From a virus: a stretch of DNA of 26,468 nucleotides. Shown piece after piece: positions 1 through 9,934 of the stretch (positions are counted from its first letter, which is position 1; each line of letters starts with the position of its first letter). The stretch lies in the IMG/VR virus record IMGVR_UViG_3300025420_000018, positions 1-26,468 of that record, one strand, 5' to 3'. Both the position numbers and the translations under genes were made by a program. A model generated the notes under the pieces. That model was given only the letters and a program-made list of their open reading frames with translations, ran no database searches and was not told the origin of the DNA.

Positions 1-2
1 AC

Positions 3-1760
3 AAGGCAATCCGTCGCATTATTGAAAGTGACCGTGATTGGGACATTGAACAAATGCGGGATAGGGCCGATGAGATTATCGACCGTATCATTGGTATGCC
101 CGATGGCCGATTGCCTTATGACATTGCAAGCCCAAAGTATCAGACGCCAAGTGCATTGAGTAATCCTGCGCGTGGGTCGTTACATTCACGAGACTTTGCT
201 ATTCCGTCAAACCTTGTGTCTGATTATATCAACACTGACGTTGAACACGTCATGTCGTCTTATCTGCGAACGGTTGTTCCTGACCTTGAATTAGCAAAAA
301 GGTTTGGCGGCGACATTGAGTTGGACGGTGCGAAGAAAGAAATAGCGCAAGAGTATAACGACAAGATTGCGCAAGCTGCAACGAAGATGGATGGTGACGC
401 TCTTCGCAAAGAAAGCCTTCGCTTAGAAAAAGAAAAGGCTGCCGTCATTGCAGACGTTGCTGCTATGCGTGACAGATTGCGCAATGTCTACGGCTGGTCT
501 GGCGACGCTAATGAAAAGTTTTTCAAAAGCCTGTCAGCGAATGTCAGAAACTACACAACGCTTGTGTCTCTTGGTTCGGCGGCCATTAACTCTTTCACTG
601 ACTTTGGTGGCAATGCCGCGCTGCGCTATGGGCTAGACCGCGTATTTGGCGACCAATATGCGCCAATGATTGAGGCGCTGAAAAATCCTGAGTTAAGAAA
701 ACTGACGCGCGAACAAGCCTTAGAGTTTGGTATTGGCGTCGAGACAATGCTTGGCGCTGATAGATACAACATTAACGACCTTGTTCATTCCTATATGCCA
801 GAAGACAAATTTAGTTATGGTTTGGGTGTAGCGGCTGACAATTTCCACAAGCTGAACGCTTTGGGGCCGTGGACAGATCATATGAAGCTTATGTCCTTCC
901 CTATGGCGCAGGGCAATTTCATTCGCTTGTCTGAGGCGGTAGCAAAGGGCGGGACAGAAAAAGAGATTGGCGAACTTGCCAATGCTGGCATTAACCCAAC
1001 AATGGCCCGCAAGATACAGGCTGAACTAGAGAAACACGGTTCAACTGAACACGGCATACGTTGGGCGAATGTTGATAACTGGACAAACAAAGAAGCGAGA
1101 GACGCATTTGTTAATGCTGTAAACCGCGAGGTTGATATTCTTGTTGTCTCGCCGGGAATGGGTGAAGTGCCTCTCGCCATGTCAACATGGTGGGGGTCAA
1201 TCATCGGTCAGTTTAAGTCATTCATGTTTGCCAGCAACGAGCGCATGATGATTGCGAACCTGCAAAGGCAAGACGCCAAGGTTGTGCAAGGCAGTCTATG
1301 GATGACGGGTTTGGGTATGCTGTCCTATGCCGCGTCGCAGGCGTTTAAAGGCGAACCGCTCAACGACAATCCGATGATGGTTTTGAAGGAGGGCATCGAC
1401 CGTGGGACGGTTGCGCCTATCATTAACGAGTTGGCAAAGGATGCGTCAAAGTTCACTGGCGGCAATCTTGACCCTATGGCTTGGATGGGTGCTAAAGCGC
1501 CAGTATCACGCCGCGCTGACAACTCATCTATGTCAGACTTTCTTGGGCCAGCCTATTCGACGGGCGAACACTTATTCCAATTCGGCAAAGCTGGCGCGCG
1601 GGCAGCATTAGGTGGCGCACCAATGACACGCGCTGAGTTGCACCAAGGGCGTCTTGGTATGGCGTATCAAAACGTGTGGTGGTTTAGAGGATTGTTGAGC
1701 AAGATTGAGGAAGGCGTTGGTGACTACGGCAACATGCCAGTACGCAGAAGCCACCATTAG
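3..1760 (+). CDS. Internal virion / large polyvalent-type phage protein, C-terminal part
   Basis: The reading frame is already open at base 3, so this is the 3' part of a longer gene that starts left of the window; the first internal ATG is at 54. About 585 residues are visible. They include a Lys/Glu-rich helical stretch (roughly residues 100-150 after the ATG), then hydrophobic segments around the motifs NYTTLVSLGSAAINSFTDFG and WWGSIIGQFKSFMFA. This pattern resembles the C-terminal region of large internal virion or polyvalent proteins of podoviruses, which are ejected with the DNA. That assignment is by resemblance only. The gene lies just upstream of the tail fibre, as internal virion genes do in T7-like genomes. 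The annotated end (MPVRRSHH, stop 1758-1760) is suspicious: the -1 frame reads on to a TGA at 1805-1807 that overlaps the next ATG as ATGA. Confidence 0.6.
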   Translation, partial: KAIRRIIESDRDWDIEQMRDRADEIIDRIIGMPDGRLPYDIASPKYQTPSALSNPARGSLHSRDFAIPSNLVSDYINTDVEHVMSSYLRTVVPDLELAKRFGGDIELDGAKKEIAQEYNDKIAQAATKMDGDALRKESLRLEKEKAAVIADVAAMRDRLRNVYGWSGDANEKFFKSLSANVRNYTTLVSLGSAAINSFTDFGGNAALRYGLDRVFGDQYAPMIEALKNPELRKLTREQALEFGIGVETMLGADRYNINDLVHSYMPEDKFSYGLGVAADNFHKLNALGPWTDHMKLMSFPMAQGNFIRLSEAVAKGGTEKEIGELANAGINPTMARKIQAELEKHGSTEHGIRWANVDNWTNKEARDAFVNAVNREVDILVVSPGMGEVPLAMSTWWGSIIGQFKSFMFASNERMMIANLQRQDAKVVQGSLWMTGLGMLSYAASQAFKGEPLNDNPMMVLKEGIDRGTVAPIINELAKDASKFTGGNLDPMAWMGAKAPVSRRADNSSMSDFLGPAYSTGEHLFQFGKAGARAALGGAPMTRAELHQGRLGMAYQNVWWFRGLLSKIEEGVGDYGNMPVRRSHH

Positions 1761-1803
1761 TCGGTGCGTTTAAAAACGCGCTTGTCGTCGGTACATTGCC
1801 AGC

Positions 1804-4800
1804 ATGAGCCTGACGACACTTCCTCCTGTTCCTCCGGTCGCTGACGCTGACCGATATTATGCAATCACCCCTGCCGGGAAATCCGTCACAACATTAGATG
1901 TGCCGTTTCCGATTTACGGTGATGGGTCAGATTTATTAATCAGAGTTGATACGACATTAGAGTTAGACGCCTCTAAATATACGTTGGTATCAAAATCTGG
2001 CCAGGCTCTTGATGTAATTCCGCAGCCTATTACAGACGGTCAAATTAATTTTGATCCTCCTGTTATCTGCGACACTTTAGAAATAATCGGCAATATTCGC
2101 CCAAGACAAAATGTAATGCCGACTGCCTCTGGCATTACGCGCAGAGAGTTTAATCAAGACAACGGTTACATAGTCTCAACCCTTCGTGAATTGTATTGGA
2201 AAACAAACAATATTCCTTCTGGCCGTGATGGGCCTTGTGGCCCGATGGGGCCTCAGGGGCCTAAAGGGCAAGATGGCGCGCAAGGGCCTCAGGGCATACA
2301 GGGTTCTCAGGGCGGTCAAGGCGACGCAGGAATTACTGGCGCGAGCGGCAGCGATGGCCCGGTTGGGCCTCAGGGTCCAGTTGGTCCGGCTGGCCCTCCC
2401 GGTGGAAGCGGTGGTCCGGCAGGCCCTCAGGGCTTGCAGGGTATTCAAGGTATTGAAGGTCAGCAAGGACGATTAGGGCAGCAAGGGCCGCAAGGTATTC
2501 GTGGTCCAATGGGGCCTCAGGGGCCGTCAGGTATTCAAGGAATTGAAGGGCCTCAGGGGCCAATGGGCGGCACTGGAATTGCCGCAGATGTTGTCTTTGT
2601 CGCGTATGTAGCGACACCAGAAAAACTTTATGCGACGGGCATTATTCCAAAAGATTGGGACGGCAATAATCGACCAAACAACGATATTCAATTTAAAGTT
2701 GGTCAGGCTGTTTTATTTCATTCGTCTGATGAGGTTTGGTCTTATTCAACCAATGATTGTGGTCAGACAACTGGTTGGATTAATCTTGGAAAAATTGTTG
2801 GGCCGCAGGGCGTTCGTGGCCCGCAGGGTATTGCAGGTCCTCAGGGTGACGAAGGGCCAATAGGGCCTCAGGGAGCGCAAGGCGTTCCAGGTCCTCAGGG
2901 GCCGCGTGGTGAGCAAGGCATTGCAGGTCCGGCGGGGCCAGAGGGGCTTCTTGGTCCAGAGGGTCCAGAAGGGCCTCCTGGTCAAGATGGAAAGCCAGCA
3001 ATCGTTGCGAAGTTAAAAGGTGAGTTTGTTAATCGTTCCCCATCAGAGCTTCCGTCTAATGGACTTATTCCAGCAAATTGGGATGGTCCGGGCAAGCCAC
3101 CAACTCCTGTTCAATTATCTATTGATGATGGTCTGACTTACAACGGAGCGTTGGCTGATTACTTAGGGCATTTGTTTATTTTTGTTGGGACGGCTGGCGT
3201 AGAGATTGATGGATGGGTTGATGCTGGACGTATTGTTGGGCCGGAAGGGCCCATAGGGCCGCGTGGTCAACCGGGCGAACAAGGGCCTCAGGGTATTCAA
3301 GGAATACAGGGCGACCGTGGGCCAGAGGGGCCGGTTGGGCCACAAGGAAATGAGGGGCCTGCGGGGCCTAAGGGCGACCAAGGAAATGTTGGTCCTCAGG
3401 GTATTCCCGGTCCAGACGGGCCTCAGGGGCCTCAGGGCGATAGAGGCGCGTCGTTAATACTGCGTGGTGAAATTTATAACAGGTCGCCCGCAGAGCTACC
3501 AAAGGACGGTTTAATTCCTGCGAATTGGGATGGGCCGGGTCAACCCGTTGCGCCGCTGCAATTGAATTTAAGCGATGGTTTGTTGTTTCATACTGACAAT
3601 CGAAACATTTGGGTATTTATCGGGCCGGATTTGTCAGGTGGCGATGGCTATTTGAATGTTGGCGATGTGCGTGGCCCGCAAGGTGAGCAAGGGCCTCCGG
3701 GCGATACTGGCCCTGCGGGGCCTCAGGGTGAAGACGGCAAGCAGGGCGTTCAAGGAATTGAAGGTCCGGCTGGCCCTCAGGGAAATGAAGGGCCAGAAGG
3801 CGCGCAAGGAATACAAGGCCCACCCGGCCCGCAAGGTCCGGCTGGTCGCGCTGGTAAGATTGTTGGAAATTTTGGCGACATTAAAACTGTGGCCGACCTT
3901 CCTGCCGATGGTTTTTTCCCCGCGAATTGGGACGGTCCCGGCAAGCCAAAAGTTGATACGCAATTACTTGATGGCGATAGCCTCATATTTAATCCGCCTA
4001 ATGAGCAAGACCCTAATTACGGGCACGTTTATATTTGGGTTAATCAATCTGAAAACATTGATGGCGATTGGGCTGATGCTGGAAAAATTATTGGCCCGCA
4101 AGGCCCTGTAGGCCCGCAAGGCCCTCTTGGTCCAGAAGGGCCTCAGGGAAAAGATGGCCCGCAAGGTTTGCAGGGTGTGCAAGGCAATCCCGGCCCGCAA
4201 GGCGAGAAAGGTCAGCAAGGTGATATTGGGCCAGATGGACCGCAAGGATTACCGGGGCAGAAGGGCGACACTGGCCCGCAAGGTCCACAAGGACCTAAGG
4301 GTGATCCTGGCACTGGCGTAACACCCGGCAGCAAAGGCGATATTTACGTCAACTCTGACACGTCTTGGGTAATCAATCCGTCTGTAGTTGATGGAAGTAA
4401 AATTGCACAAAGCGCGATTGATAATAGCAAAATTGCAAATGGAACAATTTCGCCAGATAAATTGAACAATACAGGTTCGTTGAATTGGGATGCCGCGACT
4501 GTCTTTGCAAAACAAATACAAATATCAAGTGGCATTATTTATGGTCAATCTGCGTCAAACTCTATTCAAGTAAGCGCAGCGGATTTTGCTTTTATAACCA
4601 ATGGCTCAATAAGCCAACTTAGGGTTGATGGTATCGGTAACACAACTATCAGGGGGTATCTTGGCTGCAATGGTTCGGTTATATCTGCTACTGGTGAAAA
4701 TTATCAATTAAAAATTGACGCAAACGAGGCGTCTATTTTCTGTGGTATTGGCTCCCAAGCTATTCAATGGAGGGCCAGCGACAGAGCATTCCTTATTAGA

Positions 4801-5211
4801 AGTCCAGTAGCTTATAAAACTGGTACAGATATTAATTGGACAGTATTTGCTGATGCTCAAATTAAAAAAGATGTTGTGCCATATTCAAAAGGTTTAAAAG
4901 AAATACTTGAACTTAATGTTCGTAATTTCAAATTTAATGGCAAATTGCAATATTATCCAGATGACGGTGAAGCTTATATTGGTTTTGTTGCGCAAGAACT
5001 TTTAGAAACGTCATTCTCAGACATCGTTAAGCCGTTCAAATATGATTTGACGGATGAGAAATGCAAAAAGATTGGCGAAGAAGAATTTCTTTCCGTCAAT
5101 TTTTCAGAAATTAATTACGCTCTTGTCAACGCCGTCAAAGATTTGGCAGCGATGGTGAATAAATTGGAAGCGCGGATTGAGGCTTTAGAAGGAAAAGCAA
5201 AAAATGTCTGA
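1804..5211 (+). CDS. Collagen-like tail fibre with T7-type N-terminus and S74-type chaperone domain
   Basis: A 1135-residue receptor-binding fibre. Residues 1-130 ([20 protein letters not shown], later [14 protein letters not shown]) resemble the T7 tail-fibre N-terminal domain that attaches the fibre to the tail. Five Gly-X-Y collagen-like blocks (about 140-255, 332-397, 480-550, 622-683, 764-838) alternate with four copies of a compact module containing [17 protein letters not shown] and ending WxxxGxIxGPQG. A slender shaft follows (840-1005). The last ~125 residues match the S74 intramolecular chaperone ([19 protein letters not shown]) that trimerises fibres and then cuts itself off. At the predicted cleavage site the usual Ser-Asp reads Ala1016-Asp1017, while Lys1021 is kept. 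There is no clear Shine-Dalgarno sequence before ATG 1804. Confidence 0.85.
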   Translation: MSLTTLPPVPPVADADRYYAITPAGKSVTTLDVPFPIYGDGSDLLIRVDTTLELDASKYTLVSKSGQALDVIPQPITDGQINFDPPVICDTLEIIGNIRPRQNVMPTASGITRREFNQDNGYIVSTLRELYWKTNNIPSGRDGPCGPMGPQGPKGQDGAQGPQGIQGSQGGQGDAGITGASGSDGPVGPQGPVGPAGPPGGSGGPAGPQGLQGIQGIEGQQGRLGQQGPQGIRGPMGPQGPSGIQGIEGPQGPMGGTGIAADVVFVAYVATPEKLYATGIIPKDWDGNNRPNNDIQFKVGQAVLFHSSDEVWSYSTNDCGQTTGWINLGKIVGPQGVRGPQGIAGPQGDEGPIGPQGAQGVPGPQGPRGEQGIAGPAGPEGLLGPEGPEGPPGQDGKPAIVAKLKGEFVNRSPSELPSNGLIPANWDGPGKPPTPVQLSIDDGLTYNGALADYLGHLFIFVGTAGVEIDGWVDAGRIVGPEGPIGPRGQPGEQGPQGIQGIQGDRGPEGPVGPQGNEGPAGPKGDQGNVGPQGIPGPDGPQGPQGDRGASLILRGEIYNRSPAELPKDGLIPANWDGPGQPVAPLQLNLSDGLLFHTDNRNIWVFIGPDLSGGDGYLNVGDVRGPQGEQGPPGDTGPAGPQGEDGKQGVQGIEGPAGPQGNEGPEGAQGIQGPPGPQGPAGRAGKIVGNFGDIKTVADLPADGFFPANWDGPGKPKVDTQLLDGDSLIFNPPNEQDPNYGHVYIWVNQSENIDGDWADAGKIIGPQGPVGPQGPLGPEGPQGKDGPQGLQGVQGNPGPQGEKGQQGDIGPDGPQGLPGQKGDTGPQGPQGPKGDPGTGVTPGSKGDIYVNSDTSWVINPSVVDGSKIAQSAIDNSKIANGTISPDKLNNTGSLNWDAATVFAKQIQISSGIIYGQSASNSIQVSAADFAFITNGSISQLRVDGIGNTTIRGYLGCNGSVISATGENYQLKIDANEASIFCGIGSQAIQWRASDRAFLIRSPVAYKTGTDINWTVFADAQIKKDVVPYSKGLKEILELNVRNFKFNGKLQYYPDDGEAYIGFVAQELLETSFSDIVKPFKYDLTDEKCKKIGEEEFLSVNFSEINYALVNAVKDLAAMVNKLEARIEALEGKAKNV

Positions 5212-7585
5212 TGCTATCGGTCCGCAAGGCCCTCAGGGGCCACAAGGTTATACAGGCCCGCAAGGTGTTCGTGGTCCTCAGGGATTGCAAGGAGCGCAGG
5301 GGCCTATTGGTCCTATGGGGCCTGCCGGAAGCTCAGTAAAAATTATATTTTCTTTTCAAGATAAAACCCCGGATGAGTTGCCGCCAAGCGGTTTAATCCC
5401 TGTAAATTGGGATGGATTAGATAAGCCTTCTGCGCCTATTCAATTTGAAATTGGTGATGCTGCCGTATATCTCGGAACAAGTGATTGTTATATGTTTTCT
5501 GAAACAGCGCCCAACTGGATTAATGTTGGCAATGTGAGCGTTGTTGAAGGGCCACCTGGTCCGCAAGGGCCAAAAGGCTCTGATGGTGTTGACGGAAATA
5601 ACGGGCCGCAAGGGCCAGAAGGTCCGGCTGGTCCTCAGGGCAAGCAGGGACCATCCGGGGCAACTGATCCAGATACAATGATTGGCAGGAACAATTTGAG
5701 CGATGTTGCAGATAGAGCAATATCTCGTTCAAACCTTGGCCTTGGTAATTCAGCAACGCGCAATGTCGGCAATATCACTGGAACGGTTTGCGCTGGTGAC
5801 GACCCACGGCTAATCCAGAAGGCGGCTTTAGGTCTTAACGTGAAAGACTTTGGCGCTATCGGTGACGGCAATGCTGACGACACAAAAGCAATTCAAGCTA
5901 CGATTGACGCTGTAAAAGCAAGCGGAAGTGCTGGCGTTGTTCTTATTCCTGACGGCACATACAAAATCACAGACACGCTCGTTGTTGACAATTACTATGT
6001 TAGCATACAAGCGTTTGCTTGTTTTGATTGCCGCGCAATCACTGATAAAGCCGCAATTCAGATAGTTTCTTCTTCTGGCCCTGAGTGGCCGCCTAACTCT
6101 GGATACGGCGCAAACACGCCGTTCCTTCGCAAGTCCTATATATACGGCAATCTTCGCTTGATTGGACCCGGATGGAACTACACACAATCTATTGGCATTA
6201 ACTTTGACGAGCCAATAGCGGGAGGCCGTTCTGTGGCCTTCTTGAATAATGTTGGCATCGCTGGTTTTGGCGCTGGCATACGCCACGGCAAAAACTCATG
6301 GGGCGTTACTGTTGTTGGATGTGAAATCATGGCCAACGGCATAAACATTCTCCACGACAATACAGAAAACTCTGGTGAACGTCAGACGTATATATCGTGT
6401 CTTATTGCAGGCGCGTGGGCCGGCAATGTTGTTAATAATGAACCTTTTTCAGACATGTATTTTGAAGCGTGTTCCTTCGATTATCCTGGCGAAAGTTTTA
6501 ACGGGTTTGGTTATATTTCTGGAACAACGCTAACTATAACAAAGGCAAATTATGGTGGGTTAAATGTTGGCGATGAAATATTTAATATCGCCGGAACGAT
6601 AGCGCCCGGCACTAAGATTGTAAGCGGCTCTGGCAGTGTTGGGACTTATCAGATTAGTGCGTCTCAGAATATCGCGGATGGTGATATACAAGGACCTGCC
6701 GGGCCTCAGGTTATTGCTAATGCTGGCATAACTACATTTACTGATTGCCATTTTGAGGGAAGAAACTTTAACAATTCTGTTTTTAGAATAACAAATGCGG
6801 CTGTTATTATTAATGGCGGTGTTATTTTATATAACGCAGTCCCTCAGGTTTCTCCGTTTTCAGTAAACTGTCCGGTTTCTTACGATACCATATTGCAAAT
6901 GAACAATGTGAAGTCGTATGGTTTAGGTAAGGCCGATTATCTTGTTGCGTTAAGCGGTTCTGGAACGCCTCAAATCAGAGTTAAAAACTCAATTTATGGT
7001 CCGGTTCCTTACAGCCCTGTCATTTTATCAAAATTCAACAATGTATTGATGGATGGTGGGTTTGAGTCTGCTACACCTGTTGATGAGGCAATATTTGAAG
7101 ACACGGCGCCAATTACCAATAGAACAACTGGCTCAAATATTATTCTAACAACTAGCCCAAGTTATTCAAAAACAGGAACTCAATCTTTAAAAGTTCAAAA
7201 GGTTGGCGACGGTCCTTGTTGTTTTCTTGTAATTGCGCCTCTTGCTTTGCCTGGAAGTATTACAGGCTTTAAGTTTTCATACTTAAAGCCTGGTTCTGAA
7301 ACTGGTAATTTTTTTTACAATATGACTTTTGGTCAAATTCAGTTCACGACAAATGGTGTTCCTATATGGGCGTCTAAGCCGGGTTATTTTGGTTTTGCGT
7401 CTGAGACAATCACATTTACGTCAACGCCAGTCACAGGTTGGGTTGATAGAATAAATGCAGGCGTTTCCCCCGCTTGGGCGACCCACGCAATTATGTATAT
7501 GAACCTTAATCCTACATTTACTGGCGGTTCTATGTTTAGTCCCGGCTCTTTGTATTTTGACGACATAATTATCACGGAAATGTGA
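5204..7585 (+). CDS. Collagen-like tailspike with pectate-lyase beta-helix and CBM-like C-terminus
   Basis: A 793-residue probable receptor-binding or capsule-degrading spike. It has a collagen-like block (residues 5-42), one copy of the [14 protein letters not shown] module (about 44-115) also found four times in the preceding fibre, and a second collagen block to ~152. A fibre linker ([18 protein letters not shown]) follows. From ~213, [20 protein letters not shown] is the hallmark start of a pectate-lyase-type right-handed beta-helix. An ISGTTLT...[14 protein letters not shown] module, common in phage tail proteins, sits in the middle of the helix (~437-500). The end (GGFE...YFDDIIIT) looks like a carbohydrate-binding jelly roll. 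The start overlaps the previous gene by 8 nt, with AAGGA upstream. The substrate is unknown; the gene could bind or cleave surface polysaccharide. Confidence 0.82.
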   Translation: MSDAIGPQGPQGPQGYTGPQGVRGPQGLQGAQGPIGPMGPAGSSVKIIFSFQDKTPDELPPSGLIPVNWDGLDKPSAPIQFEIGDAAVYLGTSDCYMFSETAPNWINVGNVSVVEGPPGPQGPKGSDGVDGNNGPQGPEGPAGPQGKQGPSGATDPDTMIGRNNLSDVADRAISRSNLGLGNSATRNVGNITGTVCAGDDPRLIQKAALGLNVKDFGAIGDGNADDTKAIQATIDAVKASGSAGVVLIPDGTYKITDTLVVDNYYVSIQAFACFDCRAITDKAAIQIVSSSGPEWPPNSGYGANTPFLRKSYIYGNLRLIGPGWNYTQSIGINFDEPIAGGRSVAFLNNVGIAGFGAGIRHGKNSWGVTVVGCEIMANGINILHDNTENSGERQTYISCLIAGAWAGNVVNNEPFSDMYFEACSFDYPGESFNGFGYISGTTLTITKANYGGLNVGDEIFNIAGTIAPGTKIVSGSGSVGTYQISASQNIADGDIQGPAGPQVIANAGITTFTDCHFEGRNFNNSVFRITNAAVIINGGVILYNAVPQVSPFSVNCPVSYDTILQMNNVKSYGLGKADYLVALSGSGTPQIRVKNSIYGPVPYSPVILSKFNNVLMDGGFESATPVDEAIFEDTAPITNRTTGSNIILTTSPSYSKTGTQSLKVQKVGDGPCCFLVIAPLALPGSITGFKFSYLKPGSETGNFFYNMTFGQIQFTTNGVPIWASKPGYFGFASETITFTSTPVTGWVDRINAGVSPAWATHAIMYMNLNPTFTGGSMFSPGSLYFDDIIITEM

Positions 7586-8340
7586 TGATTGACCTTGGCA
7601 TTTTCTTTTCCTCAATCCGCAAGACATTATTCACCAACGGCCTGACTAAAGGTCAGGTCGATGGGCTGGAAAAGACAATTGCTTATTGGCAAGATAATTG
7701 GTCGCGTATGCCGCTTGATGAAATGGCGTATGTGTTAGCGACCATTTATCATGAGACAGGCAAGGTTATGCGGCCTGTCAAAGAAGGTGGCGGCGAAAGA
7801 TATTTGCGAAGCAAAAAGTATTGGCCATTTGTCGGCACTGGACTGATACAAATTACTTGGCGGCAGAATTGGGAACGGTGGGGCATTAAAACCGTAGAGG
7901 ATGGTCTTAGCTGGCCGATAGCTTTGCGGGCGACGTTTGAAGGCATGGTCACTGGCGCCTTCACTGGTAAGAGGCTGTCAGATTATATCGGCAAAGGTCG
8001 TAGGGATTACGTTAATGCGCGTCGTGTCATTAACGGCGTTGATAAAGCGCAGTTGATTGCAGGCTATGCAGAGAAGTTCCGCGCCGCGCTGGTTGCGGCT
8101 GAACAGCAAGAACCTATTGCGCCGCCAAAGCCGGACGTAGCGTCTGCCGAATTTATAGCAATGCTGAAACTGGCTTTGCAGGATGAGGCGGTACGCGAAG
8201 AAATAATCGCCATTGTCTTTCCAGATGAACCAGAGGCGGCTGAACCAGACCCGTTTGACGAACTGGATGATACTTACGGTCAGCAAGAAGAATTAGCTTT
8301 TGCTGACGCTGAGTATGACAGGGATGAGAGGATTGGATAA
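7585..8340 (+). CDS. Endolysin, GH19 chitinase/lysozyme-like
   Basis: A 251-residue protein that most likely cleaves host peptidoglycan at lysis. The N-terminal ~165 residues carry the lysozyme-like signature ATIYHETGKVMRPV, with the likely catalytic Glu in HETG, then GTGLIQITWRQNW, the counterpart of the GRGYIQLTW motif of GH19-like phage lysins. The last ~75 residues are an acidic tail (PDEPEAAEPDPFDELDD) not typical of the core fold. No signal peptide is seen, so a holin would be needed. ATG 7585 overlaps the tailspike stop as TGATG; an in-frame GTG lies 3 nt upstream. The position next to tail genes and before a small membrane protein fits a lysis cassette. Confidence 0.82.
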   Translation: MIDLGIFFSSIRKTLFTNGLTKGQVDGLEKTIAYWQDNWSRMPLDEMAYVLATIYHETGKVMRPVKEGGGERYLRSKKYWPFVGTGLIQITWRQNWERWGIKTVEDGLSWPIALRATFEGMVTGAFTGKRLSDYIGKGRRDYVNARRVINGVDKAQLIAGYAEKFRAALVAAEQQEPIAPPKPDVASAEFIAMLKLALQDEAVREEIIAIVFPDEPEAAEPDPFDELDDTYGQQEELAFADAEYDRDERIG

Positions 8341-8719
8341 GCCGCCTCCACCAAGGCGAAGACCGCCTCCTCAATACGATTACGAGGAACACTATACGCC
8401 GCCTAGTAGCGGGACAGTCTCAACCGTCTCTAATAGCCTGCTTGCCGCCTACAAAATCAATCCGATTATGATTGCTATGATATTGTTATTATTGGTAATT
8501 CTAGGTAGCTTGGGCTGGTATATGATGAGAAATGACGACCGTGTTTACAGTTACATTGCGGCGCGCGACCAGCAAACAGCCGACCTTTGGGACAGGTTGG
8601 TTGCTATGGCAAAGGATTGCAAGGAACTTGGCAGGGACAAAGACGCATACCCAAGCCTCGACTTTCCCAAGTTAACGACGCCGCCAATGCAGACGCCTCA
8701 TAAGCGGGACGGCAAATAA
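8315..8719 (+). CDS. Single-span membrane protein of the lysis region (holin- or spanin-like candidate)
   Basis: A 134-residue protein with a Pro/Arg-rich N-terminus (KPPPPRRRPPP), one strongly hydrophobic segment of about 22 residues (NPIMIAMILLLLVILGSLGWYMM), and a ~60-residue charged C-terminal part. The positive N-terminus suggests an N-in, C-out topology. It overlaps the endolysin end by 26 nt, so the two are probably translated together. That context suggests a role in lysis, as a holin or an inner-membrane spanin, but no family-specific motif is visible. The start is uncertain: ATG 8315, ATG 8324 and an upstream TTG at 8300 are all in frame, and none has a strong ribosome-binding site. 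Confidence 0.6.
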   Translation: MTGMRGLDKPPPPRRRPPPQYDYEEHYTPPSSGTVSTVSNSLLAAYKINPIMIAMILLLLVILGSLGWYMMRNDDRVYSYIAARDQQTADLWDRLVAMAKDCKELGRDKDAYPSLDFPKLTTPPMQTPHKRDGK

Positions 8720-8734
8720 ACTGTGCCGTATTTT
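8709..8734 (+). terminator. Weak intrinsic terminator at the end of the late operon
   Basis: A perfect 6-bp stem ACGGCA/TGCCGT with a 9-nt loop is followed by ATTTTG. It overlaps the TAA stop of the membrane-protein gene and is the last signal before attP. The short stem and brief T-run make it a modest terminator. Confidence 0.4.
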
Positions 8735-8740
8735 GTGCCT
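8721..8740. repeat. 20-bp direct repeat, left of attP (candidate arm site)
   Basis: CTGTGCC-n4-TTTGTGCCT. It matches a second copy at 8918-8937 at 16 of 20 positions, in the same orientation, on the other side of the tRNA-like core. Each copy holds two TGTGCC units 12 bp apart. The arrangement suggests integrase or Xis arm-type binding sites; this is an inference. Confidence 0.5.
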
Positions 8741-8823
8741 ACACAAACCGTTTTTGTTCTCGTTTCCTGCGTTTGGCGCGCTTGGTTTGTTCTAATCTCA
8801 ATATAACAAAATCAGAGACTTAA

Positions 8824-8870
8824 TGGCAGGAGTGACCGGGATCGAACCGATAACCCCCGGTTTTGGAGAC
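8824..8870 (-). other. attP: attP core: 3' half of a tRNA-Trp gene
   Basis: On the minus strand this segment reads as the 3' half of tRNA-Trp. It has the anticodon loop with CCA anticodon (GTCTCCAAAACC), a variable region, a T-arm with TTCGATC between 5-bp stem halves, the 3' acceptor strand CACTCCT, and encoded GCCA. The 5' half is absent: upstream sequence does not complete the anticodon stem, D-arm or acceptor. Phages that integrate in tRNA genes carry such a 3' fragment to restore the host gene. Its place next to int and between late and early genes indicates attP in a free phage genome, with the host trpT gene as attB. Confidence 0.85.
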
Positions 8871-8917
8871 GTGGATTTTCGGTTCTAATTGTTTGATATT
8901 TATAACTATAGTTTTTG

Positions 8918-8937
8918 CTGTGCCTAGATTTGTGCCT
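8918..8937. repeat. 20-bp direct repeat, right of attP (candidate arm site)
   Basis: This is the second copy of the repeat at 8721-8740, again with two TGTGCC units 12 bp apart. It overlaps the stop codon of int (TAG on the minus strand at 8926-8924). The core lies 83 bp from the left copy and 47 bp from this one. Confidence 0.5.
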
Positions 8938-9934
8938 TGGCATTCATTGCTGCTTCGGCTTCTTCGGCAGTCATGAAACTCAGGTAAATTTCAGTTGTCT
9001 TCACTGACGTATGACCAAGATATTTAGATAGCCCATAGATGGACATACGACCGCTTCTAAGCGCCTCGACGGCAAACAGGTGCCTCAGGTCGTGGAAACG
9101 GAAACGAGTAAATCCTGACTGTCCTGCGGCCTTGCGACGATAGCGGGAAAAGTCTGACTTGATATTAACAAACGGTTCGCCGCTTGGCTGGCAAAAGATT
9201 AATTTGCTTTCCAGTGTTCTAGGCTGGATTGCGAATAGTTGAATGGCCTCTTGCGATAAGGCTATGACGCGGCGCTTACGGCCTTTGCCAATTATTTCCA
9301 GCGTCCCGGCTTTGGCGTTAAAATCCTGCCATTTGGCTGTGACCAGTTCGTTTTGTCGGCAGCCTGTAAGCCATGCGGCTTTGACCAATGCGCCGAACCT
9401 TGGCGGCGCTGCGTCTATAACCATTTCGATTGAAGCGGCTTCTGGCAGCATAATCGGGTCGCGTCGTTCTTTAATGAGGCGGCGCTTGCTTAAAGTAGGA
9501 TTGCCCTCACGCCATCCTCTAGCCTCGGCATATTCGAGTACGCGGGACAGGGCGGTAAGGTCACGATGGATTGTTGCGGCGCTGGCGCCATTGCGGCGAC
9601 GGGCCTCCATAATCTCAGCGATTAATGCGCCGTCAATCTGGTCAATCTTTTTGCCAAGCAACCAAGGTTCAAGCATTTTGAGAGAAGTTGCGTAGCGGGA
9701 GGCTGTAGTCTCGCCTATTTGGCCGACTGCATGTTGCGACCAGGCAACAACCGCCTCCATATAGGTCACGGCGCTGCCAATGTTGTTGGCCTTTAGTCTT
9801 AACTCTTCGATACGTTTTGCGGCAATTTTCCGCGCAGTCGCAAGAGTGCTTGTTCGTAAAGATTGTCTGTATTGGACGCCGTTAATCGTCGCTTTAAGCC
9901 AATAGATTTGGCCTCTCTTGTAGAGATTTGACAT
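8924..9934 (-). CDS. int: Tyrosine recombinase integrase
   Basis: A 336-residue tyrosine-family site-specific recombinase that would join attP to the host tRNA-Trp gene. The catalytic residues are all visible: Arg193 (TGCRQNE), a Lys in GKGRKRR (~217), His281-x-x-Arg284 (HDLRH), His308 (LGHTS) and the nucleophile Tyr317 (TEIYLSF). The N-terminal ~60 residues look like an arm-binding region, followed by a SAM-like core-binding domain (~60-150). The start at 9934 has a strong AGGAGG 10 nt upstream that lies inside xis. The gene ends at the attP arm repeat, the classical int-attP order. No residue is missing, so it is probably functional. Confidence 0.95.
   Translation of the reverse strand: MSNLYKRGQIYWLKATINGVQYRQSLRTSTLATARKIAAKRIEELRLKANNIGSAVTYMEAVVAWSQHAVGQIGETTASRYATSLKMLEPWLLGKKIDQIDGALIAEIMEARRRNGASAATIHRDLTALSRVLEYAEARGWREGNPTLSKRRLIKERRDPIMLPEAASIEMVIDAAPPRFGALVKAAWLTGCRQNELVTAKWQDFNAKAGTLEIIGKGRKRRVIALSQEAIQLFAIQPRTLESKLIFCQPSGEPFVNIKSDFSRYRRKAAGQSGFTRFRFHDLRHLFAVEALRSGRMSIYGLSKYLGHTSVKTTEIYLSFMTAEEAEAAMNAKAQI

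Noticed and set aside
2176-4535. Many open frames of 60-150 codons on both strands across the collagen-like region
   Set aside because: They are by-products of the repetitive Gly-Pro-Gln coding sequence (GGNCCNCAG read in other frames), rich in Arg, Leu and Ala, without starts, ribosome-binding sites or motifs.
8824-8870. Complete tRNA-Trp gene
   Set aside because: Only the anticodon loop to the 3' end is present; acceptor 5' strand, D-arm and the 5' half of the anticodon stem are missing, so it is an attachment site.
9243-9695. 150-codon plus-strand frame
   Set aside because: Antisense to the integrase, which has all catalytic residues in the other strand.
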